A program made the position numbers and the translations under genes. The notes below the pieces were generated by a model. That model ran no database searches. It worked only from the letters and a program-made list of their open reading frames with translations, and had not been told where the DNA came from. Shown piece by piece: positions 28,967 through 38,389 of a stretch of 64,000 nucleotides of DNA. The stretch is from Verrucomicrobiota bacterium (GTDB lineage: Bacteria > Verrucomicrobiota > Verrucomicrobiia > Limisphaerales > PALSA-1396), in assembly GCA_016200005.1 (NCBI GenBank), contig JACQFP010000048.1:28612-92611 (forward strand). Reading direction: 5' to 3'. Each line of letters opens with the position of its first letter. Position 1 is the first letter of the stretch.

Positions 28967-30757
28967 TCATTTTTGCCGGATGCGGACCTCGGCGGATTCG
29001 ACCAGCATGCCGGCCGGATCGGTGCCTGCAGCCGTCGAGCGGATGCGCAGATAGTTTGCCCCGGTGGTCTCCCGGCGCAGCGGAAGCGAGGCCACGCGCC
29101 TGTTGTTGAGCGACACTTTGGCGGCGCGCGTGCCCACGTTCCACTCGACCTTGAGTTCGTGCCAGCGATTCGGCGCGAGTTTCTGCTTCCCCAGTAGAAG
29201 GCCTTTCTCGTCGATGGGTAAGTTCCAGAGGCTGTACCAGAGATCTTCCTTGTCCCACGGGACCGAATAGTGATCGGTCAGTGCGATATTGGCCCCGCGG
29301 AAACCCGGCCGCAGTTGGAGGCGCAGGGACAGCGTCCCAGAGCGACCGTTGGGATAATTCCAGACGGCGCCGGCAGGCCAGTCCGCGCTTGTCTTGGCTA
29401 CCTGCATCACGTGCCGGCCAGGCTGGCTGGGGTGCGGGATACGTTCCACACCTCGGCAACCGAAATAGGTCCAGTCTTCCATGTCTTCGGCGAAATCGGA
29501 GCGTTGTGCCGTCTCGTAGAGCCACCGCGGATCCACGGCCACGAGAGCGTTTCGTCCTTTGCCCTGTCCCGAACGGATCAGTATCTCGCCGTCGAACACC
29601 GCGGTGGGAAACGGATAGGCCGTTCCGAAATCTCCGCCCACAGGCGGCGGTTCGTTTCGTTTCGGATCCTTCAGCACCTCACGATAGCCGATCCAGGTCC
29701 GGCCCTCATCCTCGGAAATGGCCGCATGCAACACTTGGCGTCCGCCGTAGGCGTACGGATAGCGCAGGCAGTTGTTCCAGACGAGAACCAGTTTGCCTTC
29801 GTCGGTGCGAACCAGGCCGGCCGGCGAATCCGAGTTCAGGATACGGCTCGGCTGCGGTTCCATCCAAACGGCTCCGTCCTTCGAGAACGATTCATAGAAG
29901 CGTCCGGTCTGTCCGCGGATGAGGTTCCACAACCGGCCATCCTTGAGTTCGATCGCCACGGGTTCCACGGCACCGTAGGCCGAGACGATGTCGGGCACCT
30001 CGATCGAAAGAGGCGTTGGCGACAGATGGAAAGTCGTGCCATCATCGTCCGAGTAAACAACCGTGCAGTCGAATTGGCCGTAGGAGGTGAAGGCTGCAAA
30101 ATTCGTTCCGCGGTTGCTCCAAGGACGCGAGACGAAATAGGAAAACGGCAGCACGATGCGCCCGGTCCGCGTCTGGAGGACGGAGTTCAACGCGCCGGTG
30201 TAGCCGCCCCAGATTTCTTTGGGCTTTGTCCACGACGAGCGCGCTGGGTTTGACTTCATGTGCCAGATGTCGATGCGCTGGTCGCCATAGGCGTCGAACT
30301 TCGGACGCTCCGCTTCACCTTTGCTGCCCAGCGTGTACTTGGACATTCGTACCAGGAAGAGATGGATGTTACCATTGCGGTCCACCAACGGTTCGGGGCC
30401 TCCAAAAGTGCCCGGTTTGTCGGGGAACACATAGAGGGACTGGGGCGCGGTCCAGGTACGCCCGTTGTCCGTCGAAAGGATTTCGAAGATTTGGTCATGG
30501 TCGCCGGCGGCTTTCACCATCCAGGCGCCCAAAGTCCGGTTCGGGAGGCGGACGACGATCGGGCTCTCATCCATGAGCGCGACTACGCGCGGCGGACTGC
30601 CCGCAGTCAGAGACACCGCCGTCAGAAACAGAAAGGCGAGAACGCGGACTAACATCGTCGCCAGGTTTCGTTCTCGTTCCATTAGGGAACTTCCGAAAAC
30701 TACTTTTCGGAATCGGGTTGATGGTGGCAGTTCGGTTTTCGGTGTGGCTGGATTCAT
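28967..30757 (-). CDS. Secreted sialidase-like protein with C-terminal lectin-like domain
   Basis: From ATG 30757 (strong GGAAGGAG 5 nt upstream) it has 596 residues, with an export helix MLVRVLAFLFLTAVSLTAG near residues 35-53. Residues about 60-390 form a BNR propeller with Asp boxes STDNGRTWTAP, YSDDDGTTFHLSP and SEDEGRTWIGY, plus YTGALNSVLQTRTGRIVLPFSYFVSRPW. Residues about 420-596 form a beta-sandwich (LQLRPGFRGANIALTDHYSVP) shared with the sialidases at 34.1 and 39.4 kb. It would cleave terminal sugars from exported glycans, though true sialidase activity is unproven. The frame is open further upstream over a broken glycosidase remnant; that extension is not believed to be translated. 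Confidence 0.86.
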   Translation of the reverse strand: MNPATPKTELPPSTRFRKVVFGSSLMERERNLATMLVRVLAFLFLTAVSLTAGSPPRVVALMDESPIVVRLPNRTLGAWMVKAAGDHDQIFEILSTDNGRTWTAPQSLYVFPDKPGTFGGPEPLVDRNGNIHLFLVRMSKYTLGSKGEAERPKFDAYGDQRIDIWHMKSNPARSSWTKPKEIWGGYTGALNSVLQTRTGRIVLPFSYFVSRPWSNRGTNFAAFTSYGQFDCTVVYSDDDGTTFHLSPTPLSIEVPDIVSAYGAVEPVAIELKDGRLWNLIRGQTGRFYESFSKDGAVWMEPQPSRILNSDSPAGLVRTDEGKLVLVWNNCLRYPYAYGGRQVLHAAISEDEGRTWIGYREVLKDPKRNEPPPVGGDFGTAYPFPTAVFDGEILIRSGQGKGRNALVAVDPRWLYETAQRSDFAEDMEDWTYFGCRGVERIPHPSQPGRHVMQVAKTSADWPAGAVWNYPNGRSGTLSLRLQLRPGFRGANIALTDHYSVPWDKEDLWYSLWNLPIDEKGLLLGKQKLAPNRWHELKVEWNVGTRAAKVSLNNRRVASLPLRRETTGANYLRIRSTAAGTDPAGMLVESAEVRIRQK

Positions 30758-30810
30758 GGCGGCTCCTTCCGTTTGGGTTTTCATGACGTTTAATCCTGAT
30801 TGCTTTGTTT

Positions 30811-31008
30811 CTACTCGTCGCTCAAGGGCTGGCATCGGGAGAGATCTGTAATTACTATCGCATTGGTCGAATTGTTCCAGTCCCCTAAAGCAGCGCCAGA
30901 CCAAGGCTGGGCCGGTTTGGCAAGTTCGCTTTGCGCCAAAAGTGGCTTTATAAAACCTGAACAAAGCAGAGTGCCGAGCAACGTGAGCCGCGAGAAAGAG
31001 TTTCGCAT
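30811..31008 (-). pseudogene. 5' remnant of a third GHL10-type glycosidase gene
   Basis: The frame encodes a signal peptide (MRNSFSRLTLLGTLLCSGF) and PAQPWSGAALGDWNNSTNAIVITDLSRCQP, then stops. These 65 residues match the N-termini of the full-length copies at 27118-28917 and 31101-32897. The remaining roughly 530 codons are gone. It lies between a full copy and the sialidase gene, so it is the scar of a tandem duplication followed by deletion. Confidence 0.85.
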
Positions 31009-31100
31009 TCCAAGATATCAAGATATCCCAAATTGTTGACTCGGCATTCTTCCGTTAGGTCCACATGGCGATTGATCGGGTCCTCGAGAGCGCCGAGTCA

Positions 31101-32897
31101 TTATCCTCCCCAATACGGTCCGAAGCGCCCGTCGCGAATCTGGTTCCCCAACTTCTGGAATCGGTAAATAGTCACCGGAGCCTTTTTCAAATCCAGGTTT
31201 TGGACGCGCCATCGCGTCTCTTCCTGGTGCCCGCAACGACTCATCCAGCACCACTCAAAGATGTCCCGGACTTCGGCGTCCCAGAAGGTCACCCCGTGCG
31301 CTCCCCGCTCATATAATTTGGGGAGATTTGGGTAGCCCAGCTCCCGATAGACAATGGTGGGACTGAAGGGGATGCCCCGCGGCTGGCATACATCACGGAG
31401 GAATTCCAGGTTCAATTTATCTGAAGTGCATCCGAAGCCTTGCTCGGTGAAAACTTCATCCACTAATTTTTCAGCTACCAGACGACGCAGGTCCACTCCG
31501 TAGGTAAGATCGTCCTGCGCCGTTCCGTTGATGTGAACGCTCAACGCCAGCCGCTGGCGGTCGCCCCGACGTTGTTGCTCCTGATCGAGCATCGCGCGTA
31601 CCTCTCGCATGAATTTCGTAACGACATCCGAACGAAAGGTGCCGATCCGCGGATCGGACTCGGGAATCTGGCGGGGATCGACGCCGTGTTGTTCCTGGAA
31701 AAGCTGCCGGGCAGGCGGTTCGTAAAGAACCAAAGGGTAGCCACGATTGAAGACGAGGTTCGCACCGTCCGCACCAAACTGGACCTCCTCGCGCAGGACG
31801 GCGATGAGGTGGCGGCGGACTTCCGGCACCGCCCAACTCATTCTCGTCACGGGCGTGCCGTCGCGGTCCTCGCATCTCCACTGAGGGTGCTCTTTGTAGA
31901 ACGGCGATTCGACGTAATCCGTGTACGGTTCGAAGAAGCTCCAACCCGCTGGCCGGAGCCCCACGTGAACCTGCAGGCCGATCTCGTGGGCGCGATCCGT
32001 CAATGCCTTGAGAGGGTTGATCTTCTGTTTAGCCAGCGAACGTACGGCTTCCACATAATAGCGGTCGCCAACCCGCGGAAAAACTTCTGTCTGCAATCCA
32101 GCCATCACACCAACTTTGCTCGGGTAGCCGACCTTGTCCGTACTAGACTGCAAGATCAGCGTTCCAAAGTCGGTGTCCCGGAATACCTCCACTTGTGACA
32201 AGAGGGCTGAGAGCGTTCGCTGACTTCGATAAAACATATCGCTGAAACCGTCGCTGGTCGCCGTCAGGACTCGATGGGAACTATTTCTCCGCTCGGCTTC
32301 GATGGTACGGACTTCAGCTTCCGTCAATGGAATCAACTTCACGTGGGTGATGCCACACGCGGAAACCTCCCCCGTAGTTTGCGGTCTGAAGAATAGCCGG
32401 CTCTCCTTTCGCAAATGGACGGCGCGGAAGAATACCTCCACCGAATTCCCATAAAAATCGGTGCGTGCATTGAAGCGCGGAACGGACGCCGGGTCTGTGT
32501 CGAGGCGAAGCCAGGCAGTGGTGGGGATTTCCGAGGTGCTGAAAAGGCCCACAAAGATGGCGTACCAACCTTCCAAATCGGGCGCGAGTGAAACCTCGGG
32601 CGCTTTGGCTTCCGGCGGCGCCCAGATCATCTTGCCTTCGTAGCCATTGGTCATGCGATACGGTATGACCTTCCAGCGTTTCCGTTTAAGAATCATACCG
32701 GACAAGGCTGAGCCGGGCTGGCATCGAGAGAGATCTGTAATTACGATCGCCTTGGTCGAATTGCTCCAGTCATCCAAGGCGGCGCCAGCCCAAGGCTGGG
32801 CCGGTTTGGCGAGTGCGCTTTGCGCCAGAACCGGATTTGTGAAACATAAACTGAGCAGCATGACGAGCGGCGCGAGCCGCCAGAAAGAGTTTCGCAT
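31101..32897 (-). CDS. Secreted glycosidase-like protein (GHL10/DUF187-type TIM barrel), copy 1
   Basis: A 598-residue protein from ATG 32897 with signal peptide MRNSFWRLAPLVMLLSLCF. Its barrel motifs match the copy at 27118: KALTDRAHEIGLQVHVGLRPAGWSF, FGADGANLVFNRGYPLVLYEPP, HINGTAQDDLTYG, HGVTFWDAEVRDIFEWCW. Both end with NQIRDGRFGPYWGG. Two full copies plus a remnant within 6 kb suggest recent expansion. The gene lies about 115 bp after the pseudopilin at 33014-33835, so promoter copy E probably drives it. Confidence 0.8.
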   Translation of the reverse strand: MRNSFWRLAPLVMLLSLCFTNPVLAQSALAKPAQPWAGAALDDWSNSTKAIVITDLSRCQPGSALSGMILKRKRWKVIPYRMTNGYEGKMIWAPPEAKAPEVSLAPDLEGWYAIFVGLFSTSEIPTTAWLRLDTDPASVPRFNARTDFYGNSVEVFFRAVHLRKESRLFFRPQTTGEVSACGITHVKLIPLTEAEVRTIEAERRNSSHRVLTATSDGFSDMFYRSQRTLSALLSQVEVFRDTDFGTLILQSSTDKVGYPSKVGVMAGLQTEVFPRVGDRYYVEAVRSLAKQKINPLKALTDRAHEIGLQVHVGLRPAGWSFFEPYTDYVESPFYKEHPQWRCEDRDGTPVTRMSWAVPEVRRHLIAVLREEVQFGADGANLVFNRGYPLVLYEPPARQLFQEQHGVDPRQIPESDPRIGTFRSDVVTKFMREVRAMLDQEQQRRGDRQRLALSVHINGTAQDDLTYGVDLRRLVAEKLVDEVFTEQGFGCTSDKLNLEFLRDVCQPRGIPFSPTIVYRELGYPNLPKLYERGAHGVTFWDAEVRDIFEWCWMSRCGHQEETRWRVQNLDLKKAPVTIYRFQKLGNQIRDGRFGPYWGG

Positions 32898-33013
32898 GGT
32901 ACAATATTGTAAATGGCTGATTGGAAATTGCTTTTTGATGGTGCGCAAGAAAACTCCCGCTGTACGAGTTGTTTGCCTGAAACCAATAAGTCGCTTCAAC
33001 TCTGATTCCCTTC

Positions 33014-33835
33014 TCATTTGAGGTCCCATTTCCAGCGCGGATCGGGGATGTCCAAGCTGCTCGAGCCTTGCATCCAGTACTGAAATCCAATGGTGCTGAC
33101 TTTGACGGCCTGCGCGTGACCATCGACCCAACCGGTAACGCAGCGTCCCAAGTGGCGGTTGATCGGGCGAACGGGTTCGGCCGACCAGGCATCTCCTTCA
33201 TCGGGGGTGCGGAAGTTATACTGTCTGTCATGATGCGTGGGATCGGCCACCCAATCGTCCGGCGATTTTGCGTTTGGATTGCCAATGAGGCTGACGTCCG
33301 CCAGATCAAGGGTTTCTGAAGAGTGTGCGATGTCCGTACTCTTAATATAGCCCGATGGACTCCCCCAGCCGGCCACCAGCGCGCTCAAACCAATGCCAAG
33401 ACCCTGCTTGACTATTGGACAACTATAAAGGTCTGTCACCAGACCTCGATTTATGGCCGGTGCGTAAGGCCGGATTAAGTCCGGCCACCAGGTATTAGGA
33501 TTGGCATCTTGACAAATGGAGTCCGGAGGAGCAGGCACGCCTCTTATTACATACGGCACCAGGATGTTATTGTTATCGTCGGCGTACAGAACGTAGCCAA
33601 TACCGATTTGCTTCATGTTGCTCAGGCACTTTAGCGACATCGCTTTTTGTTTCGCCCTGGCCAGCGCCGGCAACAACAATCCCGCCAGGATCGCGATGAT
33701 CGCAATCACCACCAGCAGTTCGATCAGTGTAAATCCACAATGGCAACGGCGATGCCGCCCGACGTTTGGCGATGCACCCGCTGCGGCATGAGTCAAACCG
33801 CACCGAGTAGCTTCAGGCTTGCTGTCTAATTGCAT
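33014..33835 (-). CDS. Prepilin-type N-terminal protein (pseudopilin)
   Basis: A 273-residue protein with [11 protein letters not shown] at about residues 33-43, [54 protein letters not shown] and [23 protein letters not shown] at the C-terminus. It starts 18 bp downstream of a TACCGT -10 element with no Shine-Dalgarno site, so translation may begin near the 5' end. It heads a minus-strand operon of glycosidase-like, sialidase and esterase genes reaching to 24783. Its C-terminus matches the pseudopilin part of the chimera at 3742-4095. Confidence 0.9.
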   Translation of the reverse strand: MQLDSKPEATRCGLTHAAAGASPNVGRHRRCHCGFTLIELLVVIAIIAILAGLLLPALARAKQKAMSLKCLSNMKQIGIGYVLYADDNNNILVPYVIRGVPAPPDSICQDANPNTWWPDLIRPYAPAINRGLVTDLYSCPIVKQGLGIGLSALVAGWGSPSGYIKSTDIAHSSETLDLADVSLIGNPNAKSPDDWVADPTHHDRQYNFRTPDEGDAWSAEPVRPINRHLGRCVTGWVDGHAQAVKVSTIGFQYWMQGSSSLDIPDPRWKWDLK

Positions 33836-33853
33836 AGGAACTAATACCGCAGA

Positions 33854-33911
33854 ACGGTACAGAGTATGAAAACCGCGACTACCGTTTTTCGCTGAAAATC
33901 AAGTTGTTTTC
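33854..33911 (-). promoter_or_regulatory. Shared AraC-type promoter module, copy E
   Basis: Minus strand: GAAAACAAC (33903-33911), then 21 bp later GAAAAACGGTAGT (ending 33878), then 17 bp, then GTACCGT (33854-33860). The pseudopilin start follows 18 bp after TACCGT, the same as in copy D. Confidence 0.65.
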
Positions 33912-34119
33912 GGTCCCTTTCAGAAACTGAATTTGCTTTTTGACGCTCCACCCGACGTTTTTCACGCCGCGCGGGTTTTCAAGACCGCAAGAGAGCAGCC
34001 GTAAATGCACACCGACTGACGCAAGTGGGCTGGCATCTATCACGATTGGCAGATCGGTCTTCCGTCATCATTTCCGTTTGCTCGCGTCCATTTGCTGCCC
34101 AGCTCGGCAGCCGTGCCAC

Positions 34120-35823
34120 TTACCGGACACGAGTCTCCACCGACTCCAACTGCATCCCGGCCTGGTCGGTTTTGCCCGCCAAGGAGCAGAGCCGCAGGTA
34201 GCACACCCCCGGCGCGCGAGAAAGTTGCCGTGCTTCGCCCACACTTTTTCTGTCCAGGAAGATGCGGCACGCACCGGCCTTGCAGTCCCAGGCCAGCCGG
34301 AGCGTGTGCCACTTCTCCAACGACAGGCGCACTGCGGTCGGCTGAAACTGTCCGGCTGCCGTCGCTGTGGCCAAGGAGCCGTCCGGCTCGATGCGCACGC
34401 CAAACCGGCCGGGTTCGGCGCGGCCGGGAAGGGAGAAGAAGTCGGTCAGGCAGATGCCGCACCCCTCGAAACCCGGTTGCAGGCGCAGCTTGAGCGCAAC
34501 GTCGCCCTTCGCGCCGAACGGAAAGTTGAGAGATGCGCCGGCGGGCTTGTCCGCGCTCGGCTTGCGCAGCGATAGAACCTGCGCCCCCGCGCGCTCGGGA
34601 TGAGGGATCGTCGTGACGCCCTCCGTGCCGAGAGTGACCCAGTTGCTCAGCTTATCTCTGAACGTCTCGCTCAGTCTGTTCTCTTGCAGCCAGTCGGGGC
34701 GCACCCGCAACCAACGGCCTTTCCACTCGCTGTCGGCATAGCTGACCACGATGGCGCCGTCGGCCGCCTGCGTGAGGTAGGGATAGGTGACCTGGCTGCC
34801 TCCGGGCGCAATGCGCGCGATCTCGCGATAGCCGCGCCAGGTTTTGCCATCATCACGGCTGATGGCCGCAGTCAGCACCTGGCGGTCGTAGTTGACGGCC
34901 GTCGGACCCATGCAGTTGTTCCAAGCGAGAACGATCCGCCCATCGCGCAGGCGAAGGAAGCCGCCGGGAGCGTTGGAAGATACGAACCGCGAGGGCACCG
35001 GCTCGGTCCAGGTATCGCCGTCATCGCGCGAGAAGGCTTCGTATTGGTGCCCTGCTTGCGTACGGATCAGCATCCATACCCGCCCGTCGCTCAACTCGAT
35101 CACCACCGGCTCGCAGGCCCCCGACTCCAGCGCGCCGCCGCCGGTGTCCACCACGCACTCCCCACGCGACGGCCGCCAGGTTCTGCCGCCATCATCGGAC
35201 AGCGACAGGTTGCTCACAAAGCGCCCGGTCTTGCGGTGCGAGTAGTAGCTAACCGGAAGTAGGATGCGCCCGCTTCTAAGCTGAATCACGGAGTTCACCG
35301 CGCCGGTATACTGGTAGCCGAAGTCGCAGTGCTGCGGGGCCGACCAGGTCTTGCCGCCATCGGTGGACATCACGTGAAAGGCATAGGACTTGTAGGCATC
35401 CCAGTTCCCAAAGTTTTTCAGATCGTAGCCGAAAAAGTGGAGACCGAAAAGGTGGATGGTCCCGTTCCGGTCGCAGAACGGCATCTGCCCCAAGTAGGCC
35501 CCCTTCTCCTTGGGGAACTCGAACAGAAGTTGCAGCCCGGTCCAGGTGCGCCCATTGTCGAAGGAGTAGCGGGCGAACGCCTTCTGGGGGATGTCGGGGT
35601 TGGCGAGAACCTGCGGGTCGTCGCCTTCGACCTTGCCCTCGGTGTGCCAAGCCATCAGCCGGCCATCGGGCAGCGCGGTAGCCCAGCCCATCTTGCCGTC
35701 GGCCCGAACCGCCTCGACCCCGGTTGCCGGCTCCGCCAACGCGGGTAGGAGCATTGCCGCCAGGATCGTGATGATTGCAAGCACGACGAGGCGTGCAATC
35801 AGTGTAGAACCGGTGTTGTTCAT
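34120..35823 (-). CDS. Sialidase-like protein with a degenerate pseudopilin N-terminus
   Basis: A 567-residue BNR propeller protein related to those at 28967 and 39409 (Asp boxes STDGGKTWSAP, LSDDGGRTWRPS, SRDDGDTWTEP, SRDDGKTWRGY; C-terminal LRLQPGFEGCGICLTDFFSLP). Instead of an ordinary signal peptide, residues 5-30 read GSTLIARLVV-LAIITILAAMLLPALAE. This aligns with the [26 protein letters not shown] of pseudopilins, with Phe+1 changed to Ser and Glu+5 to Ala. The fusion could make a membrane-anchored sialidase; loss of Glu+5 usually impairs pilin assembly. It is the third gene after two pseudopilins. An alternative start at 35877 would give a more pilin-like leader length. Confidence 0.85.
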   Translation of the reverse strand: MNNTGSTLIARLVVLAIITILAAMLLPALAEPATGVEAVRADGKMGWATALPDGRLMAWHTEGKVEGDDPQVLANPDIPQKAFARYSFDNGRTWTGLQLLFEFPKEKGAYLGQMPFCDRNGTIHLFGLHFFGYDLKNFGNWDAYKSYAFHVMSTDGGKTWSAPQHCDFGYQYTGAVNSVIQLRSGRILLPVSYYSHRKTGRFVSNLSLSDDGGRTWRPSRGECVVDTGGGALESGACEPVVIELSDGRVWMLIRTQAGHQYEAFSRDDGDTWTEPVPSRFVSSNAPGGFLRLRDGRIVLAWNNCMGPTAVNYDRQVLTAAISRDDGKTWRGYREIARIAPGGSQVTYPYLTQAADGAIVVSYADSEWKGRWLRVRPDWLQENRLSETFRDKLSNWVTLGTEGVTTIPHPERAGAQVLSLRKPSADKPAGASLNFPFGAKGDVALKLRLQPGFEGCGICLTDFFSLPGRAEPGRFGVRIEPDGSLATATAAGQFQPTAVRLSLEKWHTLRLAWDCKAGACRIFLDRKSVGEARQLSRAPGVCYLRLCSLAGKTDQAGMQLESVETRVR

Positions 35824-36128
35824 CACGAATTCGTCTTGTCCGAAGTTTTCACAATTGGGAGGAGGTGGCATTGTCATCGTATTTTGATTCCAGGTCCGAG
35901 GTCATCCGCGTCGCGGTCAGCGGCATCGGTCGGAGAAACTAAACCATTGCTCCCAATCCAATTGGATATTGAGAAACTGGGAATGGGTCGAATTGCTGTT
36001 ATTGGAGGGCATGATGTCCGCCATCATCCGCTTGCCGTGCTTTTTGAGCAGGGCCTCGGCGTCTCACAGAAACCGGGTGTAGTATTCTCGATGCAAAGGT
36101 TTTGGTTTCTTCAACTTCTGTTCCCTAC
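35824..36128. other. Intergenic region
   Basis: About 300 bp between a pseudopilin stop and the pilin-leader sialidase. I found no copy of the shared promoter module and no strong hairpin here. Confidence 0.4.
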
Positions 36129-36932
36129 TTATCTGAGATCCCATTTCCAGCGCGAATCGGGGTTATCCAAACTGCTCGTGCCTTGTATCCAGTACTGAAA
36201 TCCAATGGTGCTGACTTTGACGGCTTCGCCGTGACCGTCCACCCAACCCGTAACGCACCGACCCAGGTGGCGGTTGATCGGGCGAACGCTATCGGCAGCG
36301 CCTGACCAGGCCTCTCCTTCATCCGGGGTTCGGAAGTTCCACTCTGGGCGTACGTTGTCACCCGACATCGGATTGGCCACCCATTGGTCTGGTGTTTTCG
36401 CATTGGGATTGCTAACCAAGCTGACGTCCGCCAGCACGAGAGTCTCCGCCGGGTTGCGGACGGAGGTGGATTTAACTGGCTCCGAGAGATTCGCCCAGGC
36501 ACTCAGCAGCAGGCTCAAACCAATGCCAAGGCGTTGCTTGAGAATTGGGCAATTATAAACGTTTGTGGCCGGGTTGTAGAGCCGGATTAAATCGGGCCAA
36601 TAGGTGTTGACCCCTCCATCGTCAATAATGATATTCCCCGGCGGAGGTTTCACGCCTAATAGAATTAACGGTACGAGGTTGTTATTGTTATCGTCGGCGT
36701 ACATTACGTAGCCAATCCCGATTTGCCTCATGTTGCTCAGGCACTTTACCGCCAGGGCCTTTTGTTTCGCCCGGCCCAACGCCGGCAACAACAATCCTGC
36801 CAGGATAGCGATAATCGCGATCACCACGAGTAATTCAATCAAGGTAAAGGCAACGACACGCACGGATTGTTTGACGAACGGATGCATGCGGCCCGGCTCA
36901 CCCGCAATTCTGCTTTTGTGATTTGCATTCAT
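36129..36932 (-). CDS. Prepilin-type N-terminal protein (pseudopilin), tandem copy 2
   Basis: A 267-residue protein with [12 protein letters not shown] near residues 26-37 (Ala instead of Gly before the cleavage point), [43 protein letters not shown], and C-terminal [29 protein letters not shown]. It begins with MNANHKSRI, nearly the same as its neighbour at 37039 (MNANYRSRI), so the two are a tandem pair. Both lie before a sialidase with a pseudopilin-like leader. The 106-bp gap to the neighbour has no promoter-module copy, suggesting co-transcription. Confidence 0.9.
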   Translation of the reverse strand: MNANHKSRIAGEPGRMHPFVKQSVRVVAFTLIELLVVIAIIAILAGLLLPALGRAKQKALAVKCLSNMRQIGIGYVMYADDNNNNLVPLILLGVKPPPGNIIIDDGGVNTYWPDLIRLYNPATNVYNCPILKQRLGIGLSLLLSAWANLSEPVKSTSVRNPAETLVLADVSLVSNPNAKTPDQWVANPMSGDNVRPEWNFRTPDEGEAWSGAADSVRPINRHLGRCVTGWVDGHGEAVKVSTIGFQYWIQGTSSLDNPDSRWKWDLR

Positions 36933-37038
36933 TCAATCTGCTGTTTCTCCACGAACAATGCCCCACGAGCTGGCTTCCAGGCGAGGTGTCAATTTCCGTC
37001 TTGTAAAGTTTCTAGTCTCTTAAACTTTTGTTTCCTGC

Positions 37039-37836
37039 TCATCTCAAGTCCCATTTCCAGCGCGGATCGGGGCTGTCCAGACTGCTCGATCCTTGTGCCC
37101 AGTACTGAAATCCAATGGTGCTGACTTTAACGGACTCTCCGTGACCATCCACCCAACCCGTAACGCAGCGTCTCAAGTGGCGATTGATCGGGCGAACCGA
37201 ATCATAGCCGGAGTTCCATCCAAAGTCAGTAAAAGGCACCCAGAAGTTGTACTCTCGGCGTACATCGGCAGCCGTCGGATTGGCCACCCAATCGTCTGGA
37301 GACTTGGCGTTTGGATTGCCAACCAGGATGACGTCCGCCAGAGCAACGGTCTCCGAAGGGTGGACGATGTCGGTGGACTTGACATAGCCTAACGGACTCA
37401 TCCAAAACGCGCCACTCAGCATCACGTTCAAACCAATGCCTAAACCCTGCTTGAGGCTTGGACAATCATAAAGATTCTTGGCCGGAGCATAGGGCCGGAC
37501 TGAATCCGGCCACGAAATATCAGCCGTTGGGACGATAGCGTTTGTAGGAGCGGGCACGCCGATTATGACGTACGGCACCAGTTTGTCATTGTTATCATCC
37601 GCATACAGAACGTAGGCAAGGCTGATCTGCTTCATATTGCTGAGGCACTTTGTTGCCACGGCCTTTTGCTTCGCTTTGGCCAGCGCCGGCAACAACAAGC
37701 CCGCCAGGATCGCGATGATCGCAATCACGACAAGTAGTTCAATCAAGGTAAAGGCAACGACACGCGCGGTAGGTTTGACGAACAAATGCACACCGCCTGG
37801 CAACCCCAAAATTCTACTTCTATAATTTGCGTTCAT
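37039..37836 (-). CDS. Prepilin-type N-terminal protein (pseudopilin), tandem copy 1
   Basis: A 265-residue protein with [12 protein letters not shown] near residues 26-37, [43 protein letters not shown], and [29 protein letters not shown] at the C-terminus. As in its partner, alanine replaces the usual glycine at the predicted prepilin-peptidase site. It is the first gene of the operon and has a variant of the shared promoter module about 80-130 bp upstream. Confidence 0.9.
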   Translation of the reverse strand: MNANYRSRILGLPGGVHLFVKPTARVVAFTLIELLVVIAIIAILAGLLLPALAKAKQKAVATKCLSNMKQISLAYVLYADDNNDKLVPYVIIGVPAPTNAIVPTADISWPDSVRPYAPAKNLYDCPSLKQGLGIGLNVMLSGAFWMSPLGYVKSTDIVHPSETVALADVILVGNPNAKSPDDWVANPTAADVRREYNFWVPFTDFGWNSGYDSVRPINRHLRRCVTGWVDGHGESVKVSTIGFQYWAQGSSSLDSPDPRWKWDLR

Positions 37837-37910
37837 TCGATCTGCCGTTTCTCCACAAACAGTACCCCCACCAGATGGCTTCCCGGCGAGGTGTCAATTT
37901 CTGACAGGAA

Positions 37911-37967
37911 GCTTCACCATCCCGGTAAATAAAACCACCGTTTTTACAAATAAAATCACCGTTTTAG
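37911..37967 (-). promoter_or_regulatory. Shared AraC-type promoter module, copy H (two near-identical half-sites)
   Basis: On the minus strand TAAAACGGTGATTTTA and TAAAAACGGTGGTTTTA lie about 21-22 bp apart, the clearest direct repeat in the set. Seventeen bp past GGTGGT is TGAAGC, a poor -10. The remaining 37968-38389 towards the divergent DapA-like gene shows no other recognised feature. Confidence 0.55.
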
Positions 37968-38389
37968 ACAAAGTATTTGTAGTCGTTCAACACTCGATTC
38001 CCGTTTCCCATCCGGTTGTTGATCAACGTGGCTCTTGGAATTGATTCGCATTTTGAAAGGTGCTCATGCAGAACCGAGAAGTGGAGGCAGTTTGCTTCAG
38101 TGTGAGGCTGAGTAAACATCTCCGAAGCGGCTTTTTGAAAAAGCGCGGATTATTCGACGAAAAAGAGTGGTCTTCAAGAATGTCGGGAGCAAATATAAAA
38201 AAAACACACCATTACCAACAACGAAAATACATTTTGATCGCCAGCCTTTGCTGAGAGATGAACAAAAATGCAAATCTCCCAACACTTTGCATTGAGCTAT
38301 ATGAAAAAAAAGCCCGCAAGAATTACCACCTCACAATCCCTGCCCGCACAGAGCCGACATAAGCCGCAGTCCGGAATGCTTTTATTTTT

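Noticed and set aside
30785..31021. N-terminal extension of the sialidase frame up to 31021
   Set aside because: It runs antisense-free but out of frame over the glycosidase remnant and has no signal peptide; a strong GGAAGGAG site precedes ATG 30757 instead.
38060..38254. A 64-codon plus-strand frame before the DapA-like gene
   Set aside because: AT-rich intergenic sequence without motif or ribosome site.
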